64,000 bases of DNA from Zygnema cylindricum. Taxonomy: Eukaryota; Streptophyta; Zygnematophyceae; Zygnematales; Zygnemataceae. Position 1 is the first letter of the stretch. Every line of letters starts with the position of its first letter. The stretch lies in assembly GCA_037447655.1 (NCBI GenBank), contig JBBHKE010003166.1, positions 69,635 to 133,634 on the forward strand. Direction: 5' to 3'. The position numbers were made by a program, and so were the translations under genes. Shown piece after piece: positions 41,134 through 53,083 of this stretch. Below the pieces are notes generated by a model. The model saw nothing but the letters and a program-made list of their open reading frames with translations, searched no databases and was not told the origin of the DNA.

Positions 41134-42202
41134 TGAAACTCTGAGACCTTCATAAGTCCTCAGAATGGACAGCTTCCAAGAAGCCTTTAGGATAACCCTG
41201 ACCCCTTTGTATTTCAACAAGAACAATTGCCACTTTGGCAGACAAAAACTTTGACTACCTTCACCTTTGTGAAGGCAAGACTCCCTTGAGTCGATAGCAA
41301 AAAGAATCTCTAAATTTGCTCACCTGAACTGTAAGTTATAGATGGTCAAAGTTGACCTTTTGTACATAAGCTCTCAGGGAGAGAGGGTCCTATCTACTAA
41401 TATTTCTAAGTCCTATCTGCCTCACATTCTCTATCTACTGATGTACGAAACTAATCATTTTGCACTTCCGTACGCAAAAGTACAGCTGGCGTTGTACTTT
41501 CTGTATTAACATTGTACGATATTGCCTAAAAGTCGACAATTGTCATATCCAGATTCGGTGCCATATTCCCCAGAGATACCGGGATCCAACGTAATTTTGC
41601 CACGTGTCATCCGATGTGGGGATGACGATAAACCGCCGAGAATCTTTTCCACGATCTCGGCTTTCTTCGCGGCAGTCTAATTGAATGCAGAGTTCAATCG
41701 GAGCCGTCATAAATACTTGCGTGGTATTTGATTCGTTAAAGGAGCAAATGCACGGTTCTCGTTTCTTATACATACCGTAATCCGTACTTTTACATTACTA
41801 AATCTATGTATCCCATAAATAGTTTCAGTTAAATGAATTATCCTACGTGGAAATGTTTGAATAATTATCAAACCCTACAGTACGTAACGCTATATCTTGA
41901 CTTAACGAATAAGGCTATCGGCTATCGGCGGCTTACAGTCCGGCACTTACTAGGATCAAATCCTGGATGCAGCATATATCTTTTGAGTAAATAAACCCCT
42001 AATGGTAAATAAACTAATATATTTCCCGTAAACCTCTGGATAGCCTAGGAAGCCATGGCTCTAGCTTCCACTCCAATTTCTCAATGATTGCGACAAGTGT
42101 TAGAGTTGGAGAGAGAAGTTAGAGATCGACTGCCTCGGCTTCTTTCTATTTTTCTATTTATACCTAGATAATACTTAAAAAAAAAAACCATCAATTTCTA
42201 CA
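41134..42202 (-). repeat. 3' LTR of F (family 2)
   Basis: The minus strand starts TGTAGAAATTGATGG and ends GTCTCAGAGTTTCA, next to the target duplication. It carries GTAC motifs at about 41440-41520, a GCCACGTGTCATC box near 41600 and a tRNA-like GGATCAAATCC at 41953-41963 (antisense). Confidence 0.8.
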
Positions 42203-42215
42203 CTACCCTTATTTT

Positions 42216-45200
42216 CTAGTCAATCTTTAATTTCAGACCACACTTCTCCCTGCAGAAAATCAGCTTACGGGAAGGCACGAGTTTGGTCATCGTATCTGCT
42301 ACCATCTCACTATCTGGTCGATACTCTAAACTCATTATATTGTTTTCTACTTTCTCTCTAACAAAGCTAAGTCTGATGTCCATGTGTTTGGTTTTAAAAT
42401 GGTGTTTAGGATTGGTAGAAATAACACTTGCTGCCATATTATCTCAAAAAAATTTATGCACAACACTCTTAAGATGACCAAGCTCACCAAGGAAAGACTT
42501 GACTCACATCAATTCTTTTACAGCATAGCAAGATGCCATATACATAGCCTCCATGGTGGACTCAGCAATAACCTTTTGCTGTTTGCTACTTCAACAGCAA
42601 ACCCCATCACCCACATATAATACATATCCAGAAGTACATCTCCTCATCGGAGCATCACCATAACTAGCATCACTCAAAGTAGTGATGTCACTATTCTCCC
42701 CACCAAAATGTAACCATAGATCCCAAGTTCATATCAAATATATAATGACTCTCTTAGATGCCTCCCAATCCCTCTTAGTGGGATGATTTAGACTTATACT
42801 CAGCACTTCTACAGCTGCAGCTAAATCTGGCCGGGTACAATTCATAAAATAGATTAGACTTCCCACTACTTGCTTGTTAGGAATAGTCTGCATGAACTTT
42901 TGTTCTTCAAGAGATTATTCCTCATCTAAGACTATGACTCGTTCTTCCTCACTCCCCTCACTCCCCTTTTTCAACTCCATTGGAGTTGTACAACTATTGG
43001 CTTTATCCATCTGAAATTTTTCAAGCATGTTCCCTATTGTTTCCTTCTAAGTCAATTTTATAATCTTTCTTTTTGGATCTCTTTCTACTTGAATTCTTAA
43101 AATATTTGTTTCCCACATATCTTTCATTTCAAATCTCCCCTTAAGATCGGTTTTCAGTTTATTAAATATTTCCATTAATTTACTTAAAATAAGGAAAACA
43201 TCAATATAAATTGCAATAAATATAACACTTTCCTCATCTTCAAAAACATAGATTGAGTGATCTGAGATGATCGAGATGTATCCCTGACTGGTAAGAAACT
43301 CATCAAGGTTCTTATTCCTTTGTCGAGGTGTTTGTTTCAAACCATAAAGAGATTTAATCTGCTGACATACCTTAGTCTCCTCTCATTCCTCCACAAATCC
43401 TTCGGGTTGTCCCATGAAATCGCCTCTTCCAATTCTCTATGCAAAAAGGTTATCTTGATGTCCATGTGGTGCACCTCCATGTCTTTCGCTGCTGCCACAT
43501 CGAGAAGTATGCGAACGAGGAAATTATGAAGACCGGGCAAAGGTTTCCTCGTAGTCAATTCCCTCCTTTTGTGTAAATCCCTTTGCATAGCATTAAATTG
43601 TGTTATCTAGGTTCAGTTTTAATTCTAAAAAAACTTACAACTGATTGGTTTTTGGTTAGGTGGAAAATCCACTAGCTCCCAAGTATTGGCTGCCATAATT
43701 GAGGTTATCTCCTCATTGATGGCTATCTTCCACCGGTTCTTTTTTGGAGAAGTCACCGCCTCTCCATAAGTCTGAGGTTAATCTTGATGAGATAGTTTTG
43801 CTACTTTGTTATTAACCTGTTTTTCTTGTAATCTTTTAATACTTCTTCTTCCCCCCTCAAAATCTGTGGCCGGAATAAGCCTCGTGGATTCTTTCAACAA
43901 TCTCATTTCTCCCCTATCCCTGATTCCTCACTACCACGCTCGCCGTAGAATTGTTACTAGAGTTTCTGCATCCGAGTCGTTTTTCGGTTTGATTTGTACT
44001 TGCAAGAATGTCATCTTCTCTAAAATCTGGATAGTTAAGAAGCTCAAAGTCATCGGAATTTTTTTGACTCAAATCTGATTTTTACTTACATTGTATACTT
44101 GAAGGGATCCACAAACTTTCCTTCATCCATAACTACTAGATGCATTACTAAGATTATATCTTCCCTTTTTAGATCATAAAATCTATATCCTTTAACATCC
44201 TCATCATATCCTAGTAAGTATCCAGGTTTTCCTCTAGGATCTACCTTCCAAGTGGACCGATCTGTATCTAAACTGAATACTTGACTACCTAAAACCTTTA
44301 AGTGAGATATCTCTGGTTTTCGGACTGTCCATCTCTCATAAAGTGTTTGATCTTTTATTGATGAAATAAAAACTCTATTTTTGAGGTAATTATCACAATT
44401 CATTGCTTCTACTGAAAACCTTTTTCTTATCTTTTTATTTGACAACATACTTCTAGAACTATCATTTAGTGTTCTATTTAACCTTTCAACAACCCCATAG
44501 TGTTCCAAGTTTTCTTGAATTGTCTTTTGGTGTTGGACTCCATCTTCCCTAAGAAAATCCTTGAACTGGTTAGAAGTATACTCTCCACCATTGTCAATCC
44601 TTAATCTCTTGATTGGAGTATCATGGAGTTTTTCGCTCCATGTTTCATATTGTCTAAAACAATCTTGAGCTTCTCACTTTATTTTCAAAATATACACAAT
44701 AGAATACTGCGACCAATCTTTAGTGATAGTCATCATAAGTCTCTTCCCCCCCGATGAGGGCACTTTAGCCGGTCCCCAAATATCTATGTGTACTAGATCT
44801 ATAATTTTTTCTTCCTTATAGGTGGTTGTTTTAGGAAAGGGTTATTTGTGTGCTTTACCTTGAGCACATCCACTACAATCACTTATATTATCATTCTCAC
44901 TGAACTTAAATCCCTTCCACCACTCCCATCTTTTTAATCTCTTCTAACTTGTCTAGATTCACATGCCCAAGCCTCTTATGCCACATCATAATATCATGAA
45001 CACCAGCATAATGAAGTTTATTTGTTTTATTACTTAAAATCAGCCTAAACATCCCATGGCTACCTTTCTCAACAATGAAATAGACATCCTCCTCAAAACT
45101 AGCAGTAAAGACTCCTTCCCTAGTGCTAACAAAAAAACCCCTATCATCTAATACAAATGTAGAGATGAGGTATTTGTTCAGCTCCGGAATAAACAATACA

Positions 45201-46516
45201 TTGGAGAATGTTACTATGGATGTCTTTCCTTCTACTAACACTTTCAGATCTACCGATCCTACAAGAGTAGTGGTGACTATCCTACCATTCGAACTCTATC
45301 TCTACGGTGGGAATCTTTCTTATCTTAGTGATTAAATGCCTATACTTACACATGTACATGGAGGCACTTGAATCTATAATCCAACCTGCTTCACTGTTGA
45401 ATCCACTCCTGCCATTTTTCTGCCAGGAATTTTTGACTCGTTTTTCCCCGCCTCATCTAAAGAAGCCATCATCCTCGTCCTCGGATTTCGCCTCATGTAC
45501 CTGTGTCACAAAGGCCTTTTTCTTTCCATTGGTGTACCACCGATTTGCCCCTATTTTCACCTAAGCTCGGTTAGCTTAGTGCACTCTGCCATATAGTGCT
45601 CTGTTTCTTTTAATTGACATAAACCTTTGGGAGCCCTTGGTCCGAACTCGTTGGTCTGATTTTTTTGCTCCCTCCCCCCATAGTTTTCGACAGGTTTTCG
45701 AGAATCCTTGTTCCTCCAATCAATCGCAATTGCCAAAGCTTGCCTACTCTTTCTTCCCCTTCGTATCTCAATCGTATTCTCTCGAACGAGAATCATCCCT
45801 ACCACTGAGTTCCATATCCACCTTGAGTCTGGCAAGTCCTGCACACGGTTGACTATGTTCTCAAACTCTTCGGGTAACTTCATCAACAAACACTTAACCT
45901 TTTGTTTTTCACAAAAATCTTTTCTCGCACTCTCTATCTCCATGAAGAGTGTAGCAAGCTCATAGCAAAAATCCAACATCTTCCCCCTTTTGTATACAAA
46001 CTCCTTAATTTTTTGATCAGCCAATTGTTGTTGCTGAATCGTACCACTTCGGTACATCTCTATGAGAGCCATCCAAAGATCGGATGCCCTTTCTACCTAC
46101 AAATGAGGACATGCAAGTCCTTGAGTAAGATGGCGTAGGATGAAGTTCTTTCTTGCCATATTGTTGAAGTCCTAGGTTTGAGTATCATTCTCCTTGTTCC
46201 TCGGAGTACTTGACATGAATGCTGAACAAATTGCTATTTGTGTTGTCGTCTCCTTCTCCGCTCCTTTGTCCACCACCTATCATTCTTTTGTCTCCTCCGT
46301 TGAAGATGGATCTGCTTTCTTTGTGAATCTGCTTCCTCCAAACCTAGGAGGAATTCGAAGACTTGACGGACCTCTCACTCGTCCACTCACTATCCCCCAA
46401 ACCCTTTTTTCGCATCAAGATCCTATCATCATACTTTCACAGTAAATGAGGCCAGTTCCATTAAAGATTGGTACCCTAGAGTGTGGGCCCATAACGTGAA
46501 ACTCTGAGACCTCCAT
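42216..46516 (-). pseudogene. Ty1/copia gag-pol polyprotein of element F, degraded
   Basis: Read on the minus strand from ATG 46516 (inside the LTR). Gag is readable at 46072-45557, but its zinc knuckle has lost most of its residues (CQLKETEHYMAEC). Protease and integrase appear at 45360-44090, with MWHKRLGHVNLDKL, NGG and PYERW-like words in pieces. The RT catalytic box at 43208-43197 reads YIDV, with Val for the second Asp, so this RT would be dead even without stops. RNase H words run to the stop at 42216 after KLKID. Lesions are much denser than in E. Confidence 0.8.
46482..46496 (-). other. Primer-binding site of F, two mismatches
   Basis: The minus strand reads CGTTATGGGCCCACA, directly after the LTR. 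The central TTATGGGCCCAC is intact. Confidence 0.65.
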
Positions 46517-47568
46517 AAGTCCTTAGAATGGGACAGTCTCTAAGAAGCCTCTAGGATAACCCTGACCCCTTTGTGTTTCACCAAGCACAACTGCCACCCT
46601 GGCACAAAATAACTCTAACTACCGTCACACATGTGAAAACAAGACTCTCTCGAGTGGATAGCCAAAAGATTCTCTGAATTTTCTCCCCTGAGCAGTAAGT
46701 TATAGAGGGTCAAATTTGATCTTTTGTACCGAAGCTCTCTGTGAGAGAGGGTTCTATCTACTAATTTTTCTAAGTCCCATCTCTCTCACAGACACTATCT
46801 ACTGATGTACGGAACGAATCATTTTGCACTTCCGTACACAAAAGTACAGCTGGTGCTGTACTTTATGTATGAACATTGTACGACATGCCCTAAAAGTCGA
46901 CAGATGTCATATCCGGATTCGGTGTTGTAATCCCCGGAGATACCACGATCCAACGTAATTTCGCCACGTGTCATCCGATGTGGCGATGACCATAAACCGC
47001 TGAGAATTTCTTCCGCGATCTCGGCTTTCTCTTGGCCCTCCGATTGAATGCAAATTTCAATTGGAGCCGTCATAAATACTTGTGCGGTATTTGTTTCGTT
47101 AAAGAAGCAAATGCGCGGTACTCGTATCTTATACATACCGTAATCCGTACTTTTACATTGGTGGATCTATGTATCTTGTAAAAAAGTTTCAGTTTTAATG
47201 AATTATCCTACGTGAAAAAATTTAAATAATTATCAAACCCTACAGTACTTAACAATAGATCTTGACTTAACGGATAAGGCTACTGGCTATCGGCGGCTTA
47301 GAGTCCGGTAGGTACCAGGATCAAATCTTGGGTGCAACATATATCTTTTGAGTAAATAAACCCCTAATGGTAAATAAACAAATATATTTCCCGTAAACCT
47401 CTAGATAGCCTAGGTAGCCATGGCTCTAGTTTCCTCTCCAATTTTTGAATGACTGCAACAAGTGTGAGAGTTGGAGAGAGAAGTTAGAGATAGACTGCCT
47501 CAACTTCTTTCTATATTTCTATTTAGACCTAGAAAATACTTTAAAAAGAAAGACCTTCAATTTCTACT
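46497..47568 (-). repeat. 5' LTR of F (family 2)
   Basis: The minus strand starts (A)GTAGAAATTGAAGG, with the first base pair altered, and ends GTCTCAGAGTTTCA. Right of it is the GTCGA duplication. It carries a tRNA-like GGATCAAATCT at 47318-47328 and a GCCACGTGTCATC box near 46965. Confidence 0.8.
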
Positions 47569-47573
47569 GTCGA

Positions 47574-48430
47574 AAAATTGTTTTTGCGGATCCTGCTCCT
47601 TTTCATTTTTTTCGTCATTTTCGAAGCCTGAATCCGGTACTAGTGGTTTCACAAGAGTGTCATCGTCAGGGTGTTCTACCATGTATTTTTCAAATCAATC
47701 CTGATTTCTTTGTTTTACATTTTTTAGGGACTCCTTTTGTTGTTGTTTCTCATTCTGGTAGTTTTCAAAACCCGGAGGCAGTTTAAGTTTAGTGGGAAGA
47801 GATGGCGGGTGAGTTAGTTTGATCCCCAAACCGATGTTGTTGTTCAAGATCACTACCATGGGAGTGAAAGATATAGGACCCGTGGCCTTTCGGTTGTGAT
47901 CTTTTTGACCCATGTTTTTCTTGTCATTTCGGTGCTCTCAGGTAGAATAGCGGAGTTGTCGGCAGCTATCTCCCACCCCAACATTCCAAGTTCCAAACAG
48001 GGAAGTGTGTGCATGGTGGCATTTTGGGGTTCCAAATCTTAGCCCATTAAATCATCATCGTTAGCATTAGCTGTGCCTTGAAGTTCATGCTCTGCAAGCT
48101 TTTATAACAATTGTTTTTCTCGGTGGAGTATCTGCACTCTAGTGAGAGGTGCAGCTTCGGATGACGATCATAAGCGGAGGGCAGCCAATTTTGTTGCCAC
48201 TGCGGCCAATTGCAAACTCTAATGTTGAAAAATGAGCTCTGGGGTAAGTCTTGTTGAAACAATTGGTGTTCGCTCGTGTTCCTCTAAGGTGGATGGTACT
48301 CTGCGATCCCAAGGGTAATGAAAATGAAATGGGAGAGGGTTTACAACGGTTTCTCCTTCTCTCTTGTAAATAGGGCAAACTGCATCATTTCTTTGGGCAC
48401 CCCATTTTTTCCAAAAAAATTGCACTCTAT
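47574..48430 (-). pseudogene. G2 segment downstream of gag, unrecognised
   Basis: After the gag zinc knuckle the minus strand reads CEACVFLGAYRVQFFWKKWG and WDRRVPSTLEEHERTP (48458-48219), with four cysteines in a loose C-x2-C...C pattern. Then comes 47913-47695 with SFTPMVVILNNNIGLGIKL and an acidic, Asn/Lys-rich tail. Frames change between pieces. I recognise no domain; position suggests the C-terminal part of gag or a protease region. Confidence 0.4.
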
Positions 48431-48660
48431 ATGCTCCTAGAAAACACAAGCCTCGCACTTTGATCCTTTGAAGGGAAATTTCCTGCTTATTTCATTTGAT
48501 ATGCGATTATCGGTTACTTTGAAAGTTTGATTTGCCTTAGTTAAGATTAGGACATCTTGGAGGTTTGGCCCCAGGGTGTTGGACGGTAGTTGTCCTTGGT
48601 CACGTGAGTTTTCTCCCCCCCTTTTCTCCTTTGATCCGTTCCTGTTGCCTTTAAGTACTT

Positions 48661-49140
48661 TCAGCATGTTCTTTTTCCCATTCCTTCAATTTCATAGCTA
48701 GTTCCGGTTTTATTTTCCTGGTGCAGTGCTCCCACCCATGACCTGTCTATTGACAAAATAGCAATTGTAAAGGAAAACACGGTCATCTGCTCTATTGCCG
48801 TTTTGGGCCCGCTATCAGCCACCTCGTTCCCCTTAGGCTTTCGCAAAGCTTGAAGTTTTGCTTGTTCCTCCTCATTCAAAGAGGTCTCCCTGGCAAATCC
48901 TGCAAAATTTGCCCGAGAATTGCCAGTCATGGCCTTCTCCCTTGCCTCACTCGGGACAAAGTGGTTGTAAAGCTTCATTGCCACCTGCGAAATATCTTTG
49001 GCGGCGGGATTGATGTCCTGAATTGCCAGTCTGAAAATACAATTACCTAGAGCAATTTGCCCGGTTGGCCCGAAGGAATTACGAACAGCGATGAAATATT
49101 TTGTTGCCATGGCTGGAAGGACAATAGTTGACAACTTCAT
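48661..49140 (-). CDS. Open gag segment of G2, C-terminal half
   Basis: A 159-codon frame begins MKLSTIVLPAMATKYFIAVR and continues VAMKLYNHFVPSEAREK and NFAGFARETSLNEEEQAKLQ. G1 has matching words at 2.1-2.4 kb (STIDLPAIATNYFIALRNSF). It is capsid-like by position only. The frame leaves the zinc knuckle reading at the end. Confidence 0.55.
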   Translation of the reverse strand: MKLSTIVLPAMATKYFIAVRNSFGPTGQIALGNCIFRLAIQDINPAAKDISQVAMKLYNHFVPSEAREKAMTGNSRANFAGFARETSLNEEEQAKLQALRKPKGNEVADSGPKTAIEQMTVFSFTIAILSIDRSWVGALHQENKTGTSYEIEGMGKRTC

Positions 49141-49502
49141 TTTTTAATATATGATAGAGAGTTGATTGAAAAGACTTTGTGGGGTTTGTTCTTAAAACAC
49201 CGAAATTCCGTGAATTCCTTGATAGTAGTCTCATTTCTCTTGGTGTATAAGAGTCTCCTAATGTTCAGACGAGTGGTAGACGGGTTAGGATTTGCAACCA
49301 TGCGGGTTGCAGCCAGAGCTACCTAAATATCTTGCAGGTGGTTGACGTAGCCTCTTCCTTGTTCCTGTAGCTTTATGACATCTGTGAAAGTGGTTGTCAT
49401 AGGTGTTGCAGCCGCTGAAACCAAGTCGGCTTCTGCTTGAAAAACTTTCGCAATGAGAGTTGGATCTGAGATCTTGATGCTAGGAGCCATCAAGAGTGGA
49501 TG

Positions 49503-50348
49503 TCACTCCTCGTAGTCAGCCAACGCCCCTCTAGAAAGGTAGTTGACCATCATAGGGAAAAGAATAGTCTCGAAGTCATCTTGAATTGCCCCTCCCCTAT
49601 ATTTGTTAATCTGATATTGGTTGAAAGATTTCCAAAGCAAATTAAAGTAAGAAAAGGTGATTCTCGAGTTGTCTCCCTTGAAGATTTTGACTTCCCCCAT
49701 TTCTTTTTCTTCCTTGGCAAGATTGGTGAACATGGGAGAAGACGGGCTAGTGGGACTAGCAAATCGAGTCTGCAAAGTTGCTCGTGGATCTACACCTTCT
49801 ATCTCCAAACCGCTTCCTCCTCCGATAGGATGGGAGGATATAACAGTTGGGATCCCTTCCCTTAAAGAGGATGGTCTTAGTGTTAAAGGATTTGTAGGGG
49901 TTATGGCTCCTTTATAACTAGGAGATAATTGTCTTTCTTTTAAAATTGTCTCCACTGATGGGATATGGAGACAAGGTTGGTCCAAAGGTCTTTGGTAATT
50001 TAAGGGCAACGGGGACGAAAATAGCAGGGGCCCTTTTGGGGAGGACGGCTGTCTCCGGGTCCACATCTCGGATGCCTCCGAAGGTGGAGTTACTGAGCTG
50101 GAAGAAAGAGAACGATTGTGAGGAGGGGAGTAAGCAAGGACGTCGTATTTGTAGGGTAAGACAGGCGAGTCAGGCGACCCACGGACTGCTACAGCAAGAG
50201 AAATGGATGGAGAAGGAGAGGAGGCATGGGGTGGTGATAGAAGAGGAGTGGACATTCTGAGGGAAATATCTAGTCTCTTATCGGGTTGGAGTTGCACCAC
50301 GTCTTTCATAGTAGAAGATCCACCCACCGAGACAAAGGTTGGGCGCAT
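49503..50348 (-). CDS. Open gag segment of G2, N-terminal half (281 codons)
   Basis: A proline/serine-rich start (PLLSPPHASSPSPSISL) is followed by PSVETILKERQLSPSYKG and the block MGEVKIFKGDNSRITFSYFN, LLWKSFNQYQINKYRGGAI, DDFETILFPMMVNYLSRGAL. A TGA ends it just before HPLLMAPSIKIS. G1 carries the same block at 1.3-1.8 kb, so it is a real conserved domain of this gypsy family. Confidence 0.6.
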   Translation of the reverse strand: MRPTFVSVGGSSTMKDVVQLQPDKRLDISLRMSTPLLSPPHASSPSPSISLAVAVRGSPDSPVLPYKYDVLAYSPPHNRSLSSSSVTPPSEASEMWTRRQPSSPKGPLLFSSPLPLNYQRPLDQPCLHIPSVETILKERQLSPSYKGAITPTNPLTLRPSSLREGIPTVISSHPIGGGSGLEIEGVDPRATLQTRFASPTSPSSPMFTNLAKEEKEMGEVKIFKGDNSRITFSYFNLLWKSFNQYQINKYRGGAIQDDFETILFPMMVNYLSRGALADYEE

Positions 50349-51840
50349 AGTTTAAGCGGCGGCCAAGTTACCAGGTAGATCTACACCCAGCCCCTCTCCG
50401 TTAGGCCATGCTGATTCCTCCCCTTCCCGTTGAAGAGGAAATTTTTTTCTTTGTCCTGGTGAAGTCAAAGAAGTTTGTGTCGAAGGACGAGTTGCCCTGC
50501 CCTGGGGTAGTTTTTCAGTCGGGGGACATATCCTAAGAGGAGGAGCTACCTGTCCACTAAGGATTCCCCTCATCTTTGTCTAGCCTACAAATGAGACGTT
50601 GTTCCTATTCTAGTGCCCTCTTACTTTCCTTTTCTAGAGCTTCCTATTCTATCCTGACGCGTTCGGCACCCGCCGTAGACTTACTCTGCGACTGCAAGAT
50701 AATAACCAGTTTTTGTGTGTTGTTAACCACTCCCGCGAGATCGGCAATCCCCAAAACCGGTACCTCGGGGTTGGTGGGTCTCAAACGACACAACCCTTTC
50801 GAAGGTAGAACAATTGGTATTGAAGTAGACTAGGAGCTAGGAGAAAATGAGGTGGAGGGTACGAACGGCTACTCTTTAGGTCGAGGAGTAAACTTGCCCT
50901 TGCGGTCTCGATGGTTGAACCTGTACCCATTCTTGGGCTCTGGTAACCCCCGCTTGCTAGCTCCTTCCCCAGCCCGCACTCGAGAGGTCGCCCGTCCCCT
51001 AGATGGTCCAATGGTGGTAGTGTTTTGAGATTGAGTGGGCTGATGTTGTGAAGTTGATGGCATCCACTGTTACCTCCGAGCTGAGATTAAAGAGCCGCTC
51101 TCGGACGAACTGCTCACGATTTGCACTACACCTCCCACTCGGCGTATGATCCTGGCTTGGTCTGTTATGGCGACCCGCTGCACTAACTCTTTTTAAACCT
51201 TTAACTCAAGGAGATTGTGAAGGGCTAAGTTTTCCATATGACTTGGCTAGTTAAAATCTGCCTGAATTTCGCGATCCATGTACATCTCCACCTTTGGAGC
51301 CTCAAATCTAGTATAGTGGCCTATTTTGGGAAGGGGACCAAGGACCACTTCCTAATTGGCCCACCCCTTCTTCCGAGATTTAGGAGATAACGCATGTTTC
51401 TCACTTTTTTTCGTGTCCCGAGCCCTGGCAGCTTCGGACAAAGTAGGGAAGTTCTCCGAAGAAAAGATAGGTAGAGGCTGAGGAGATGGTTACTTCAATG
51501 GCTGTTTTAAAGGAGTCTCACTTATAACAGCCTTAGGCATCATCCCCTTATGGAATTGCTCTATGATTAAGGTGGAGGCAAAGGGGGATGATTCCTCGAG
51601 CACTTGTGTAGTATGATTTAACTGTGATCAATTATGGACTCTTCCTCTTGTGCCACAATCTCTTGCCGCTCTTCTTCTTCCGATCCGATCTCTGGAATCT
51701 CTCCTTCCCCGATGAGGGTAGCAGGAAAGAGAATATAAACAATATAGAAAACTTAGCTCACTTTCACGAGATAACTCTTATAGTCAAAGATCCTATCCCC
51801 TCTAATCCGTGCGGACATGGTTGCTATTCAATACTATAAT

Positions 51841-53018
51841 TGATCCACTAGAGATCTTTCACACTTGCTCCCTCAAAACCCACTGTTATGATCAATGGGA
51901 TGGCACTCTACTCCGAGAAAGTCACGCCAACGCATAAAGAAAGTTCCAACAAAGACACAAATGCACCACCATATATAAATATAGAAAGAATATGATTGGT
52001 TGTTTCAGATTTGACAATGTCACCTTGCCTCATAAAACATAATAAAAGAAAGAAGAAATGAAATATCACGAAGCAAGCTCAACATACTCTAGACGTAAAA
52101 GATGACAAAGAGAAAAGGTGAAACATCTCCCGATGGTACCGCAAATAGGTATGATCCTCCTTCACCCCTTTGTATCCGCGACCAGGAACCGACAGGACTC
52201 TCCTCGATCTCAAACAGCAAAAGTAAAAAAATCACCCAAAAGGGAAAAAAGTGCCAACTAACCGCGTGGACTATGATTTTCCACACAAGACACATCAAAA
52301 CAAAGATGGCAGTAGTGTGAAACAAAACAAAAGTTCTCCAAACAAGTTTTGTTCGAATTTTTTAGGGTTGTCTCAAAAGACAGTACTGAAAAGCAACATA
52401 TGTCCTCCGGCCCCAAGTGCCTTATACATCAAAAGTTTGTCCAAACTCAGGTCAAAGAAGTCAAAGCTGTACTATTAACTAATGAGCGTCAAACTAGTGT
52501 AATTGAATTGATATAAGACAAATTAATCCGTACTACAGTAGGGGCAAAAAGTTGTGCTTCTAATTGCGGCTAGATCTGCGGGTGGAACTTCACTAATTGT
52601 TCCACTATTGTATGACAAAATCTTGAAAAGGACACGAAAGTGCCAAACTTTGCCCTAAGGTAATTTATAGCCTAAAGGTTAGTTGAGCCTAAATGGAATT
52701 CCCACTGACAGCAAACAATATAATCAAGAGGCAAATCCGGAAATCCATAATGTACCCCCCACAAGGGCAAGTGGAAAATGGTTCTCTGTAATGGAAGGGC
52801 AATCGTCAAACTTGGCTGTATGGCCTCCGCTAGGCTCGAAATAAAGTGCGTTATGTTCAGTTTGGAAAATACAAGAATGTGGTCCTTATAGGTCCACAAG
52901 AATGTGGTCCTTATAGGTCCACTCTTTCTTCCGTGCTCCGATGACTGTACAGGGGGGAAAAGGAGTCGGAAATCCTTGGTGATATAAAAGTGTGCCGGAA
53001 ACGCACACGAGCTTGACA
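51841..53018 (-). repeat. G2 1.18-kb block, copy 2 of 3 (5' end of G2)
   Basis: This block lies directly ahead of the G2 gag leader. On the minus strand it runs TGTCAAGCTCG to CTAGTGGATCA, TG...CA. It could be the 5' LTR, or the leader of an element whose 0.28-kb LTR is missing; the bases at 53019-53083 match no other repeat here. A 25-bp unit is duplicated in tandem at 52873-52922. Confidence 0.55.
52873..52922. repeat. Perfect 25-bp tandem duplication
   Basis: AAGAATGTGGTCCTTATAGG plus TCCAC occurs twice in a row without a mismatch. The other two copies of the block have a single unit here, so the duplication is recent relative to them. Confidence 0.8.
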
Positions 53019-53083
53019 GCCATTGAATTCCATAATCATTTAAACGCGCTACCTTCTCCTCAATCGCGTGCTCAACAACGTTC

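Larger units (their letters stand above)
41134..47568 (-). mobile_element. Copia element F (family 2), complete, with target duplication
   Basis: LTRs are at 41134-42202 and 46497-47568. Target duplication GTCGA flanks both sides (41129-41133 and 47569-47573). This fixes the LTR ends, including the outer end TGAAACTCTGAG. That end lies beyond the gag start codon and so proves the start codon is inside the LTR. F is inserted in the gypsy G2 and is more decayed than E. Confidence 0.88.
48431..51820 (-). pseudogene. Ty3/gypsy gag of G2, unusually long
   Basis: Read downward. 51.4-51.06 kb gives KKGWANWEVVLGPLPKIGHY and HMENLALHNLLELKV. 51063-50580 gives MPSTSQHQPTQ, then an Arg-rich part, and a probable coiled coil (AGAERVRIE-EALEKESKRAL). 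50348-49503 is open, and 49140-48661 is open. The zinc-knuckle words TGHGWEHC and KEWEK follow near 48.73-48.65 kb. The part from LLWKSF onward matches G1. Stops and frameshifts interrupt it. About 3.1 kb lies ahead of the zinc knuckle, far more than typical gypsy gag. Confidence 0.65.
21283..53018 (-). mobile_element. Large Ty3/gypsy element G2, split by copia insertions D, E and F
   Basis: Four gypsy segments on the minus strand are collinear once three copia elements are removed: gag and leader (47569-53018), an unassigned coding part (39953-41133), RT-RNase H (30814-33487) and integrase plus terminal repeats (21283-24467). The order gag-RT-RNaseH-IN is that of Ty3/gypsy. Without insertions the element is about 12.5 kb, long for the group. 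F and D carry target duplications (GTCGA; AAGTT/AAGGT) in gypsy sequence, which supports nesting. E lacks a matching duplication. A 5' LTR cannot be fixed with certainty. Confidence 0.7.
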
